NCBI GenBank assembly: GCA_030267965.1
Contig: BRYA01000423.1
Location: 1-18,993 of the forward strand
DNA from: Triparma columacea
Lineage: Eukaryota; Sar; Bolidophyceae; Parmales; Triparmaceae
Length of the DNA: 18,993 nucleotides
Direction: 5' to 3'
In this document: positions 9,211 to 17,813 of the stretch, in pieces
Position numbering within the stretch: the stretch's first letter is position 1
Layout of the letters: every line of letters starts with the position of its first letter
The notes under the pieces: model-generated
Told to the model about the DNA's origin: nothing
Databases searched by the model: none
The model's input: only the letters and a program-made list of their open reading frames with translations
Translations under genes and position numbers: made by a program

Positions 9211-9795
9211 ATGACGGATGACAGGAAGAAGTCGTCGTCAACTAAGACAATTTCCGCTCAGGGCGATGCCCACGTTGTGACAATATCGCTGTCCCCCATA
9301 AAATCCCATACAGGATCAAAACCAACCGAGCCGAGTCGAGAATTTGTTCTGCAGCCCGGGACTTTGGGGCTTACATTCGACAAAGACAAGCCGACGACGG
9401 TGGTTAATGTCGCAGCTCGCAGCTCGGCAGCGTCCGCCGGTATATTACCCAACATGGTTTTATTGACAGTCTCAGGAAAGTCTGTCGTCAACTCGACTGA
9501 TGTGAACAAGGTTTTGGAGAAGGTTGCCAGGACCAACAAGAGTTACCGTTGTGTGTTTCGACTAGAGCCGAAAGTGATACCGACGCCGACGCCTACTCCC
9601 GAACCAATTTCAGAACCGGAACCAACACCAGTAGTTGTCGTCCCGGACACTGGGAAGGTCACACTGCACTACAACATGTACAGCGAAATGTTTGACATAT
9701 CGTTGGGAAGTTTGCCAGTGGCGACGGTGGATTCCGAGTACTGTCTCTCTGATATAATGCCAGGCTGTCAAGTGAAGTTGAGCAGCGTAAACTGA
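9211..9795 (+). CDS. PDZ-domain protein, first exon (194 codons to a TGA)
   Basis: ATG at 9211 is the first ATG after an in-frame upstream TAA. Residues about 44-118 form a PDZ-like domain: GTLGLTF at 50-56 resembles the carboxylate-binding loop, followed by the AGILPNMVLLTVSGKSV segment typical of PDZ/GRASP-like folds. A Pro-Thr/Pro-Glu linker (124-140) leads to a second globular-looking stretch (148-194) ending in KLSSVN, which may start another PDZ-like unit. The frame stops at 9793-9795. A strong donor, ACAG|GTAAGA, lies only 48 nt further on at 9843/9844, and a good coding exon follows the intron. The gene probably continues, but the frames do not join. PDZ domains bind C-terminal peptides; the partner is unknown. 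Confidence 0.7.
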   Translation: MTDDRKKSSSTKTISAQGDAHVVTISLSPIKSHTGSKPTEPSREFVLQPGTLGLTFDKDKPTTVVNVAARSSAASAGILPNMVLLTVSGKSVVNSTDVNKVLEKVARTNKSYRCVFRLEPKVIPTPTPTPEPISEPEPTPVVVVPDTGKVTLHYNMYSEMFDISLGSLPVATVDSEYCLSDIMPGCQVKLSSVN

Positions 9796-9843
9796 TACAA
9801 GAGGGACCACATTAAAACACCCGAAGCTCCTATTTGCGGACAG

Positions 9844-9931
9844 GTAAGAAGCTGGGAGGAGGCATTCCTTCGTTCATAGCTACTCTTTATTATAATATTC
9901 TGACTCGTCACTTCGTTAACCCTCTCAACAG
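9844..9931 (+). other. Predicted 88-nt intron
   Basis: Donor ACAG|GTAAGA at 9844 and acceptor CTCTCAACAG|G at 9931 are both near consensus, with GTTAACC about a dozen bases before the acceptor. The exon after it reads as protein only in a frame that is one base off from the PDZ frame before it. Confidence 0.7.
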
Positions 9932-10253
9932 GTCTCAATTCGGTAATCCTTACGTTAATGAGGACGAGAATAAATGCTTCACGGGGCTACGAGATGGTCG
10001 CGAATACTGGGTTTATATTATTGAGGATCCAGTCCAGGAACAGGAGGACAGGGCGAAGATGGCGAAACTCATCGCTGAAATGGACGTCGAGGAGACTGGC
10101 AAGGCTGATGATTACTCCGAGGCTTGCAGGGAGATGGGAATGACGGAGTCTTGTTCTTGCATAGAGGGGAACCCCTGCGTCAATGAACTTTGTTGTCGAG
10201 ATTGGTATAGGAGATTTGAGATCGCTGCAAAAAACGGATGGAAAGGTCACTGA
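9932..10253 (+). CDS. Second exon of the PDZ gene, Cys-rich C-terminus
   Basis: After the first base completes a codon, this exon encodes 106 residues to a TGA at 10251-10253. It is acidic in the middle (EDPVQEQEDRAKMAKLIAEM) and ends in a cysteine-rich patch, C-x-C-x5-C-x4-CC, followed by RDWYRRFEIAAKNGW. The composition looks coding and the pattern could be a small metal-binding or disulphide unit, but I do not recognise the family. The frame extends upstream through the intron without an ATG, so it is more likely a downstream exon than a separate gene. Confidence 0.5.
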
Positions 10254-10352
10254 AATATTACTTTTGCAAAAGAATATCTTCGTTCCCAAAATTTCACACT
10301 CCTCGCTTGGACTCCAACCAGTTATTTCAATCATTCAACATAGAAAACAGAC

Positions 10353-11819
10353 ATGGGCAACATTTGCTTTGCCGACACCTCCATGGCCTCCAAGCCCGTT
10401 TCATCCCCTCCGGCGCAAACTGTTCCCCCAGTCTCTTTGCCTTCCCTTCCATCCCCTCCTATCACCAATACTGAACCCGAGGCTTCTCCTCCCTCTCCTC
10501 CCTCTCCTCCCTCTCCTCGCTCTCCCGTCCCTTTCGACGAGGAGTTGAAGAACATTGCGACGAAGAGAGCGGAGAGGGCGCTTGCTAACAAGGCTGAGGA
10601 GCTGCAGCGTGTGGCCAAAGAGGTTGCTGAAGCCAAGGAGGCCCAGGCTGCTAAGCTCAAAGAGGCAGAGGCTAAAAGGGAGGCGGCCGAGAAGAAGCGA
10701 AAGGAAGCGGAGCTGCTGGAGCAAGCGTACCTTGCCAATAAACAGTCCCAAGACGCAGCCCTTGCCGTCAAGGAAGCATCGTCTAGGGAAGCCACCCTGA
10801 AGGAGGTCGCCCAAAGGACGAGGCTTGCCGCCGATGCTGCACTGGGCACGGATAGCGAAGATCCTGCTGATCAGTCTGCAAATGCTGCGGAGGAAGATGC
10901 TCGTAGGGCTTCAATAGCAACTAGGGATGCTATAGAGAAGTCAATTGCTATAACCGATGTAAACGCCGAGGCGTCAGACCTTTTGAAGTCCAAGATGGCG
11001 ACAATCGAGAGCGCTGAGTGGACCGTGGCTCGCGTCTTCGCCCTTTTTGATGTCGACGGAGATGGGAATCTCGACAGGGACGAAATTAAGGCTGCGATTA
11101 CCGCCATTTCCGAATCTGTCCCATCCGACGTCCAATTGGCTCAAGCTTTCGAAAAGTACGATGCCAATAATGACGGAACGTTCCAGCGCGAAGAGCTCGA
11201 GGCTATGCTTAGCGATGAGCTGTTGCAGCGCAAGCGCAAAGGTTCTGTGTTTGGACGCAAGAATAAGGACATCGACATCGAGGAGAAATTCACGGTGCAG
11301 CAGGTCAAGGAGGACCTTGTCGCGAAGGAGCTCGTGTTGATGATTGGTAAAGAGAAAGAGGAAGTTGAAAGTATGGCCGAAACCGTGAACAAGACTCTCA
11401 CTGACCACGAAGAGAAGCTCACGGAAGTCTTGACCCAGGCGAAATCTCTGGAGGAACAGGTTGCTCGGCAGGAGAAGGTGGTTGGGTCCATTAAGGTTGG
11501 AGAGTGGAGCAACGAGCGCGTTTTCGCTGCTTTCGACGCCGACAACAATGACAACCTCGACGTTTCTGAGCTCAAGCTTGCCCTCACAGCCCTCCTCGAG
11601 AAAGAGGTGTCCAATTCCGACGCCGCCAAACTCGTCAAGAAGTACGACGTCGATGGCGACGGCTTCCTGAACTTTGACGAGTTCTGCGCGTGTGCAAAGA
11701 CGGCGGAGGCGAGCCTCAACAACTTCTTCAGCCAGATGTTCTCGGATGTGTCTGCTTCCGAGGAGGCCACGAGGGAGGCGAGGGCAGCAGTGGCGGAGAT
11801 GGAGGGCAAGGCTGATTGA
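10353..11819 (+). CDS. Four-EF-hand, coiled-coil, probably N-myristoylated protein (488 aa)
   Basis: ATG at 10353 begins MGNIC, a context typical of N-myristoylation on Gly2 with possible palmitoylation on Cys5, so membrane attachment is likely. Residues 15-60 are Pro/Ser-rich with an SPP repeat encoded by a 9-bp DNA repeat. Residues 61-160 are a long Ala/Glu/Lys helix, probably coiled coil. Four canonical Ca2+ loops follow in two pairs: 233-244 DVDGDGNLDRDE, 270-281 DANNDGTFQREE, 395-406 DADNNDNLDVSE and 432-443 DVDGDGFLNFDE. The pairs are separated by about 110 residues of charged helix. All loops have acidic first and last positions, so Ca2+ binding is expected. No enzyme domain is seen; a calcium-responsive scaffold at a membrane is the best guess. 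The frame has no introns. Confidence 0.93.
   Translation: MGNICFADTSMASKPVSSPPAQTVPPVSLPSLPSPPITNTEPEASPPSPPSPPSPRSPVPFDEELKNIATKRAERALANKAEELQRVAKEVAEAKEAQAAKLKEAEAKREAAEKKRKEAELLEQAYLANKQSQDAALAVKEASSREATLKEVAQRTRLAADAALGTDSEDPADQSANAAEEDARRASIATRDAIEKSIAITDVNAEASDLLKSKMATIESAEWTVARVFALFDVDGDGNLDRDEIKAAITAISESVPSDVQLAQAFEKYDANNDGTFQREELEAMLSDELLQRKRKGSVFGRKNKDIDIEEKFTVQQVKEDLVAKELVLMIGKEKEEVESMAETVNKTLTDHEEKLTEVLTQAKSLEEQVARQEKVVGSIKVGEWSNERVFAAFDADNNDNLDVSELKLALTALLEKEVSNSDAAKLVKKYDVDGDGFLNFDEFCACAKTAEASLNNFFSQMFSDVSASEEATREARAAVAEMEGKAD
10485..10525 (+). repeat. 9-bp CTCCTCCCT-type microrepeat encoding SPP
   Basis: About four tandem copies of a 9-bp pyrimidine-rich unit encode the Ser-Pro-Pro run in the N-terminal linker of the EF-hand protein. 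The unit length preserves the frame, so copy number could vary without harm. Confidence 0.85.
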
Positions 11820-11919
11820 TTGACCAATCGCACGCACATAAGGTAAACGCAAATCACGACGAAAAAAAAACCGAACGATTTCATTCAGTCACTCATGTAT
11901 TCTAATGTTCTTATCCACC
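11820..11919. other. 100-bp convergent intergenic gap
   Basis: The EF-hand gene (plus) and the cyclin/kinase gene (minus) end tail to tail with 100 bp between stop codons. The gap holds a run of nine A. The two 3' UTRs almost certainly overlap. Confidence 0.8.
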
Positions 11920-14900
11920 TTACGAGACCACCAAGTCGTCGTACAGCCCCATTTCGTTATCTTCCTCTGACCCATGCTCCTCCTTGGTGATGTGATCCCC
12001 CTCCTTCTTCTCAACCTCAAGAGTCCCATTGCCACTCGTCATTTCCTCTTCTCCCCCGTTGGCCATCTTTATCCTCTTCGCTTCCACCTCTCTATCTCCA
12101 CTCCCATTCGGGCTCGCATTCCCACTCGTATTCTTGCTCCCATTCCCCTGCCCGTTCTCGTTCCTCCTTAGGCCCTCCCTGACCGTCAACCATCCCTTTC
12201 CGTAGCCTCTCCACCCCCCCCCCTCTCCATCCATCGCCCCGCTGTTCAGCTCCCCGAACCACGCATGCGCGAGGGCCTCCTCGACGCCCACCCTGTTCAA
12301 GGGATCCAAAACTAGGAGCTTGCTCATGAGGTCAACGAACCCTTCCCAGTTCCCCTTCTTCCCCTCCAATACCATACCGAGCCACTTCTCCACTCCGGGC
12401 TTGTACTTCTTCCCCCCCCCGCTAAGCATTTCCTTTTTGTAGTCTTTGTAAAGGGGCAAGCCTTTCCCCCTCTCGAAGTTGCTGCTCCCGATGCTGCCGA
12501 CAATCTTGGTGATGGCGATGAACGTCCCGACCCTGTTTGGGTTCTTGTCCTTGGAGGAGAACGCGTGCTTGCCGAGGGCGAGGCTAGCAACTAAAGCCCC
12601 GACAAGCCACATGTCGGTCTTAGGGGTGTACCTTGTTGCCCCGAGAAGCACCTCAGGGGCGGCGAAGGGCAGGAAACTCTTCCCAAGCTTGAGCTCCTTC
12701 TCTTTCTCCTTGCCACTGCTGATTCCGCTCATGTCGTCGCTCTCCTTCCAGCTGACGGCGCCCCCAACGCTGCTCATCACGAGCCTCCCATCGTCGGCAA
12801 TTGCGACCCCGGCCATTTCCATCTTCCCCACGCACATGTTGTTCTCGTGCAGGCCCTTGCAAATGTTGAGCAAGTCCAGGGTCAGGCCCCGCAAGTAATC
12901 AACTCCGATGGGTGTTCTCGTCTTGATGAAAGCCTGGACCAGCATCGCCATGGTATAGGGCGTCGCGATTTTGTTTACAAAGTGCAATCCCCAAAGCTCG
13001 TCGCACCCGTTGCTCCTAGTCATGTCCGAGGCGGTCACCTTCTTAACCTCTGACTCGATCTTTCTCTTTCTATCGTCACCCTTCTTCTTGGGTTTCCCCT
13101 TCTTCTTCGTCGCCAATTTGTCAATATCAAAGTTGTCCTCCTCCTCTTTGGCCGCATTCTCCCCTTCATCTAAAGATCTGGCCTTCTTCAGCTTCTCGTC
13201 GTCCTTCAGAACCCCCACTGGAAGCAAGAAACACATGTTACCCCCTGTGCCGCGTTGGGCGTGCAATTTGTGCAAAAGGTTGAGTTCCTGCAAGGCAATC
13301 GGGGAGAAGCCGAGGGACTTGGTGTCTACCTTCATCATGGCGAGCTTCACGGTCTCCTTAACCGCCAAGGTGGTTGGGGGCCACCTGCTGAGCTCGAGGA
13401 TTTCCTCGCACCCGTTGCCCCCCGCAGCCCCGTTGAGGTATTCCACGACCTTGCTCTGATCCTCGATGCGCCCTCTGCCCCTCCAGCACTCTATGTTCAT
13501 GAGGTGTGCGACAGTGGCGAGATTGTGCTTGAGGGGCAGAAGGTGCGAGAGCCTCGCGGTGGCGACAGCACCGAAGGGGAGCTTATTGTTGCGAATGACG
13601 TTGAAACTCGGGGCAATTTTTTTGATGGCAGAGGCGTCAATGATGCCACCGTTGCCCTTCCTCCCCTCCCTGAACTCGTCGACCTCCGCTCCGTCACTAG
13701 CCCTCTGTGCATTCACTGTCAGTCCCTCTTCCTGGCTGACAAGCATTTCGATGAATGTGAGGACCCCCCTCTCGCTGCCCTTCACGGTGGCCTCCTCTCT
13801 GCCCCTGTCAACAGTGACGTTGCAGAACGTCGTCCTCCCGAGCTTGGCGATTTTATCTTCGAACGACTGCTTCTCCAGGGCATTCTTAAGACCGGAGATC
13901 CTCGCGAACATAGTCAATTCCTCCCAGCCCAGCCCTCCCGCCTCGGCCTGCAGTGCCTGGGCGGAGGGGAGAGAGAAATCCCCCCCGATCATAGCGAATA
14001 CTCCGGCAGCGTCAACGTGATCGGGGTACTTATCGTTGGTGAGGGCTGGAGCGTAGCGGATAATATCGGTCGCGCAGTCTTCGACGTCGTCGCGGGACAT
14101 GACTCCCATCCCAGCGAGGAGCGTAGATGCGGAGCTCTCGGTCCTGTCGAAGAGGAGGTAACATGCAGCGGAGAGGGTATTGCAGTCGTACTTCCCCACG
14201 AGGCGGCCTCCGCCGAGGGCCATGATCTGCCCGCTCCTATAGACCGCCTTGGCGAGGCCCAGGCAGTTTTGAACATGCCCGCTCGTCCCCAATATCTTTT
14301 CGATCTTCTTCAGCCCCCAGAAACCGTGGTCGCTGACGACGTTCAGCTTCAAAGCCTCGAGAAGTATACTTTCCAGTTTGAGGACTCTTTCCATGATGAC
14401 ATCGACCTCTTCCTTTCGCATGGGATTGTTGGGGTATATGGTACCGTAGTATGTCTTGACGAGCAAGGCGAGCGGTTTGAGCGACTTGAAACTTTTGCTG
14501 AAGAGCTTGGAGCTCTTGTGTGCAACGAAGAGGGCAGCGACTGCGAGGTCCCGGGTGTCCTTCGTGGAACCGCCCGAATAGAAGCGGGAGAAGACGGCAG
14601 CAGCGTGCAGAGCGATAGAGGTATCGAAAGAGGACCTGTTGGTGATAGTGACTTGGTGCAGGATGATAAGTTCCGAAGTAGCCGCACGCTGATCCGCTAG
14701 GGAGAGGTTCTCGATGGGCAGAGCGGAAGAGCTGGCCGTAAACATGGACCCCGCGATGTAATCTGCCTTGAGGTTGTGCAGTGAAATGACTGATTGGGCA
14801 ACTGCCTTGAGCCATTTTCCCGGGCTCAGCTCGTACTTGGACGGCACCTGGATATTCGGGTAGGCCTTGATCTCGAGCCAGCCTTCCCCGTCGTAAGAAA

Positions 14901-15883
14901 ACGAGGCGAATCTGGCGAGGAATTCCTCCAGGGGGGCCCTGACCTTGGCATAAGTCGAAGGGGAGGCACGAACGAAGTGAAAGCCTTTCTTGATTTTATC
15001 AGTGTGTGAGGTGAAGTCAGCATGGACTGTCAAGTCGATCTGGGAGGGAAGTACGCCCTCGTAGAAGACGTAAAGGCTCTGATCCATGACAACGACCTTG
15101 ACCCTGCCCCCCAACTTGGCCGCCAAGAAGTCCAAGTACTCCTGCGTGCGGCGAGCATTCGTTAGTTATATCTTCACACTAGCGACCCCCTGAAGTGTCC
15201 CAACCGTCGCCATTTCTTCTCACCTCGTCAACATTGTCGACGTCAAGTTTCCTCCCGCAAAAGACCGGCGCCGCTCCGGCCGCCTCGCACATTTTATCAG
15301 CCAGCCCATCTGCTCCGATCTCCGGCAGTGTGATCTTAACTAAGTTGTAACCCCCGATGTCGCCTTTTGGGTACATCACCTTGGAGGCAGGTATTTGAAC
15401 GGCCTTATGGACCTCGATGTTGACTCCACTGGAGGGGTTGACTAGCTGCATGAGGGCGGCCCGGGAGTCATCGAGGGAGGTGAGGACGGAGGGGTCGCAG
15501 ATTATATAGGCTGACATCGTCGGCATCTTTGGGTGGGGAAGGGGGAGGTGACCCGTGGCTGCGGCTGCCGCCGAGCTCTCTCGGAGCTGGTTGAAAATCT
15601 TGTTGGCCGAGAACTCGAGCTCTGCGATCGCTTCTATTGCTCTCTGCCCGACGTACGAGATTTCGATGAGATCCTTGTCTTGCGGCGTTAGGCCAAGCGC
15701 CATCATGAGCTCTTCCATTGGTATCTTGCCGCGGGGCTTGACCTTCTGCTCCATTTGACAGTTTAGCTTGGACGATATGCTCTGGGGGATCACCTTGAGG
15801 GCGGTGTAAATGCTGCGCACGAGGAGCAAGGGCTTGCTTTTCTGTTTCATTGTGTCAAGTGACTTCCTGTCAGGCTTCGGTGA
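11920..15883 (-). CDS. Segment of the fusion: unknown domain, cyclin boxes, CDK-like pseudokinase
   Basis: An ATG at 15850 could start a stand-alone 1282-residue protein, and the frame is also open upstream to the acceptor at 15883. Numbering is for the fusion. Residues 400-750 are unrecognised. A cyclin K/T-like double box follows: FSRFYS, the ALFVAHK helix with K818, and LESILLEAL with E866, matching the Lys/Glu pair that contacts CDKs. The kinase part has AMMK (K1213), a PSTAIRE-like SPIALQE helix (E1228), APEVLLGATRY (1437-1447) and DMW (1452-1454), all close to transcriptional CDKs. The catalytic loop reads LHENNMCVGKMEMAG in place of HRDLKxxN and the DFG position reads SVG, so phosphotransfer is unlikely. 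A Lys-rich insert at about 1266-1311 could be a nuclear localisation signal. The frame start near 15135 is TTG, which supports an upstream exon. Confidence 0.9.
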
Positions 15884-17250
15884 CTGCGGAGGAGGAGGAC
15901 GAGAAGCGAAGCGACGACGTTAGTGACACGCGCGTTCCATTCTTAACCTCCCATAATTCCCTCACCATTTTACGCTCAATAACCTTTCCGTGCATGTCTA
16001 GATCCCCGTTGTCCCCGTCGAAGACAGTGACCTTTGCGTTGCTGCGGTTTCGTTGTTTGGGGTTGGCGCACGCATCGGTAATTTTCGTAAGGGTTAGTTA
16101 TATTTTTGGGGGCCTGTTCCCCCCCCGCCGGGCCCATTAGCTCTCTCTGGCATCCTCACCTGTTCCCTGCGCCTTGCCTCTTTTTAATCTCCGTGGGTGC
16201 TAGGCTTTCGTCGAAGACGAGGAAGTCAGAGGAAGCTGGGATGGAGGGGTCGAGGAGCTCCTTAGCCTCCTCGCCGTCGCAAGTGTACTTCACATCGTGC
16301 TTGTTGGTGGATGGGTCGTAGTCGTACACCTCGGCCTCGAGGTAGGAGTAGTTCCCTTCGAAGTAGATCTTTACCTTCTTCCCAACTAGCTCCTTGGCCC
16401 TCTCATCGGGCTTGGGCCTCCTCCAGTTACCCATAGCCTTCCCAGTCTCCGGGTCCTCGACCCACACCTCCGTTTCCAAGAAGCCTCTGCACGAGGGGGT
16501 ACCGCAGTAGCATTTGGTCCTCGGCCTGCCTGGCCTCCTCTCCCACTGGTAATCGAAAGTGAGCTCGGCGCCCTCGGGGATCGTGCGGGTGGCCATGACG
16601 CACATTCTGTAGCCCCCCCTGACCTTCCACTTGTCCATGGTGCAGTTGGGCTCACAGGAGTGGTTGATGAAACGAGCCGCGCCACCCTTCTTGCGGGCAT
16701 CAATGTAGACACCCTTGGTCAGTTGGAGGATGTACAGCATTCGTTCGCCCTTGTAGCTGCGGAACCTTTCCGACAGATCCTTCTCGCCAATTACCTCGCC
16801 GCAGTACTCGATTATAAAGGAGCCCTTGGGGATCTCCTTGCGTGCAAAGAGACCATGGCCCTTGTTTGGGGTGGGAGAGATTATGAGTTGGGACCACTGC
16901 TTCTTTGAGATCCTGTTGTTGCGGCAATTTATCCCTATGCGACATCCGGACCCGCACTCCTCTGCGTTTGCGAGCGTGCCAAGGGGAAGAAGGTTAGAGG
17001 GACGTAACACGGTGGTGGGTTGGGGTGTATTTTGGACGTTATACGCTGTTAACTCACCCATCATTGCGTAGTTGCTACAGCTATTGTCCGTGCAACTCCC
17101 AGTGGAGCACTGGCACATCTCTGCACGCTTGGCTGGAGGGCAAATTAGAGTCGTCGAGTTTGTCGGCCACAATACCTCAGATGTCAACTCAAAGTCTGGG
17201 GGCATTTGGGACGCGGGATGCAGCTGTATGTTGTTTCCGATGTTAGTCAT
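11920..17250 (-). CDS. Predicted SET methyltransferase-Tudor-cyclin-CDK pseudokinase fusion (1682 aa, 4 exons)
   Basis: Proposed exons are 17250-16160, 16041-15966, 15883-15224 and 15141-11920, totalling 5049 nt or 1683 codons with the stop. Junction phases are 2, 0 and 0, and each preserves frame. Domains in order are AWS 46-118, SET 119-235, post-SET 247-259, Tudor-like about 288-389, an unrecognised region about 400-750, two cyclin boxes about 770-975, and a CDK-like pseudokinase about 1196-1575 with a charged, Asn/Gly-rich tail. The apparent stop at 16156-16158 is the TGA inside a GTGAGG donor. All introns carry CTAAC 24-55 nt before the acceptor. A nuclear, transcription-coupled chromatin role is inferred from the domains. 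The alternative is two adjacent genes only 19 bp apart (stop at 15870, ATG at 15850), with independent splicing coincidentally in frame. I favour the fusion but transcripts are needed. Confidence 0.68.
15142..15223 (-). other. Predicted 82-nt intron (phase 0)
   Basis: Donor GACGAG|GTGAGA at 15223 and acceptor CACGCAG|GAG at 15142, with TATAACTAAC as branch site (CTAAC complement at 15161-15165). Without splicing the upstream frame stops at 15179-15181 and the downstream frame has no ATG near its beginning. Splicing gives VDNVDE|EYLDF. Confidence 0.88.
15884..15965 (-). other. Predicted 82-nt intron (phase 0) linking SET and cyclin parts
   Basis: Donor AAAATG|GTGAGG at 15965, branch CACTAAC (complement of CTAAC at 15919-15923), a pyrimidine tract CTTCTCGTCCTCCTCCTCC and acceptor GCAG at 15884. 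Splicing joins HGKVIERKM to SPKPDRKSLDT and runs in frame into the ATG at 15850. Retention instead leads to TGA at 15870-15872. Confidence 0.72.
15966..17250 (-). CDS. Segment of the fusion: AWS-SET-postSET-Tudor histone methyltransferase
   Basis: The first ATG is at 17250. A Cys-rich AWS region (CQC at 46-48, then paired cysteines to C109) precedes a SET domain with all hallmark motifs: GHGLFA 131-136, EYCGEV 148-153, RFINHSCEPNC 193-203 (cofactor-binding NHSC) and ELTFDY 229-234. The post-SET zinc motif CYCGTPSCRG is at 247-256. AWS plus SET plus post-SET defines the SETD2/NSD/ASH1 class, which methylates H3K36, so H3K36 is the expected substrate. Residues 288-334 look like a Tudor/chromo-barrel domain (GKKVKIYF, YDPSTNKHDVKY), which continues in exon 2 (VTVFDGD, MHGKVIERKM). 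RRPGRPR at 238-244 resembles an AT-hook. If intron 2 is retained the protein ends at TGA 15870-15872 with 420 residues; if intron 1 is retained it ends at 364. Confidence 0.93.
16042..16159 (-). other. Predicted 118-nt intron (phase 2) hiding an apparent stop
   Basis: Donor GGGAACAG|GTGAGG at 16159, branch TATAACTAAC (CTAAC complement at 16093-16097) and acceptor AACCGCAG|C at 16042. The TGA that seems to end the SET frame lies inside the donor. After splicing the codon AG|C gives Ser and the frame continues as NAKVTVFDGD. Confidence 0.8.
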
Positions 17251-17555
17251 GGCGGTTGGAGGGGTAGGGGGAGTCGGGGTGTGTGTCTGGGGGGATTTGG
17301 GGGAAGCTATGGGTATTTGGGCAGGTCAGGTGGGGGAGGTGGGGGAGCAATTGGGATGGGAGAGATGGGAGAATTGGCGAGCACAGCGACCTGTGCGTAG
17401 GACTAGGTAAGATAAGGGGAGCTGTGTGTGTGGGGGGAAGGGATATTGTCGCTGGGCGTCGGAAAGAAAATGCAATCCGGAAGAAGTGTGTTAACTTTTG
17501 CAACGACACAAAGGTGTCAGTATGTTTAGCTTTAGTGGGGGTGGGGGGGCAAGGG
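17251..17555. other. 305-bp gap between PHF5A and SET gene
   Basis: This lies between the PHF5A stop codon and the SET start codon, both on the minus strand. On that strand it is C-rich with poly-pyrimidine stretches. It must contain the PHF5A 3' end and the promoter/5' UTR of the next gene. I see no gene or clear element in it. Confidence 0.6.
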
Positions 17556-17778
17556 TTACCGCTTTTTGAAGCCGTACTGAAGGGAAGGAGGGGAGGACGA
17601 GGAGAGGGGGGGTTAGGGTTTGTTGGGAGGGTTGAAGTCGTTTGGTCAGTGGGGGGGGGTGGTCGGTTTGGGGGTTCTTGAGGGTCAACACACACACACA
17701 AACACACACACACACACACACACGCGCACGCGCGCGCATACGAACACACGCAGGCGCACACGTACGCACACACACGCC

Positions 17779-17813
<35 letters not shown>

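Noticed and set aside
9834..9931. Upstream extension of the Cys-rich exon as a gene start
   Set aside because: The frame begins at TTG, not ATG, and runs through a consensus intron.
10974..11884. Minus-strand frames opposite the EF-hand gene
   Set aside because: They are shadows of the EF-hand coding sequence, which has four perfect calcium loops.
13255..14700. Long plus-strand frame (481 codons)
   Set aside because: It is antisense to the cyclin/kinase coding sequence, has no recognisable domain, and is explained by GC-rich codon bias on the other strand.
15179..15850. A separate 223-residue gene
   Set aside because: Its last 14 codons lie in a well-formed intron, and the downstream frame has no ATG near its start but is joined in phase by splicing at 15223/15142.
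16156..16158. TGA as the true end of the SET gene
   Set aside because: It lies inside a strong AACAG|GTGAGG donor, and the spliced frame continues into protein-like sequence.
17608..17620. Interstitial telomere-like CCCTAACC
   Set aside because: A single unit, better explained as the branch site of PHF5A intron 2.
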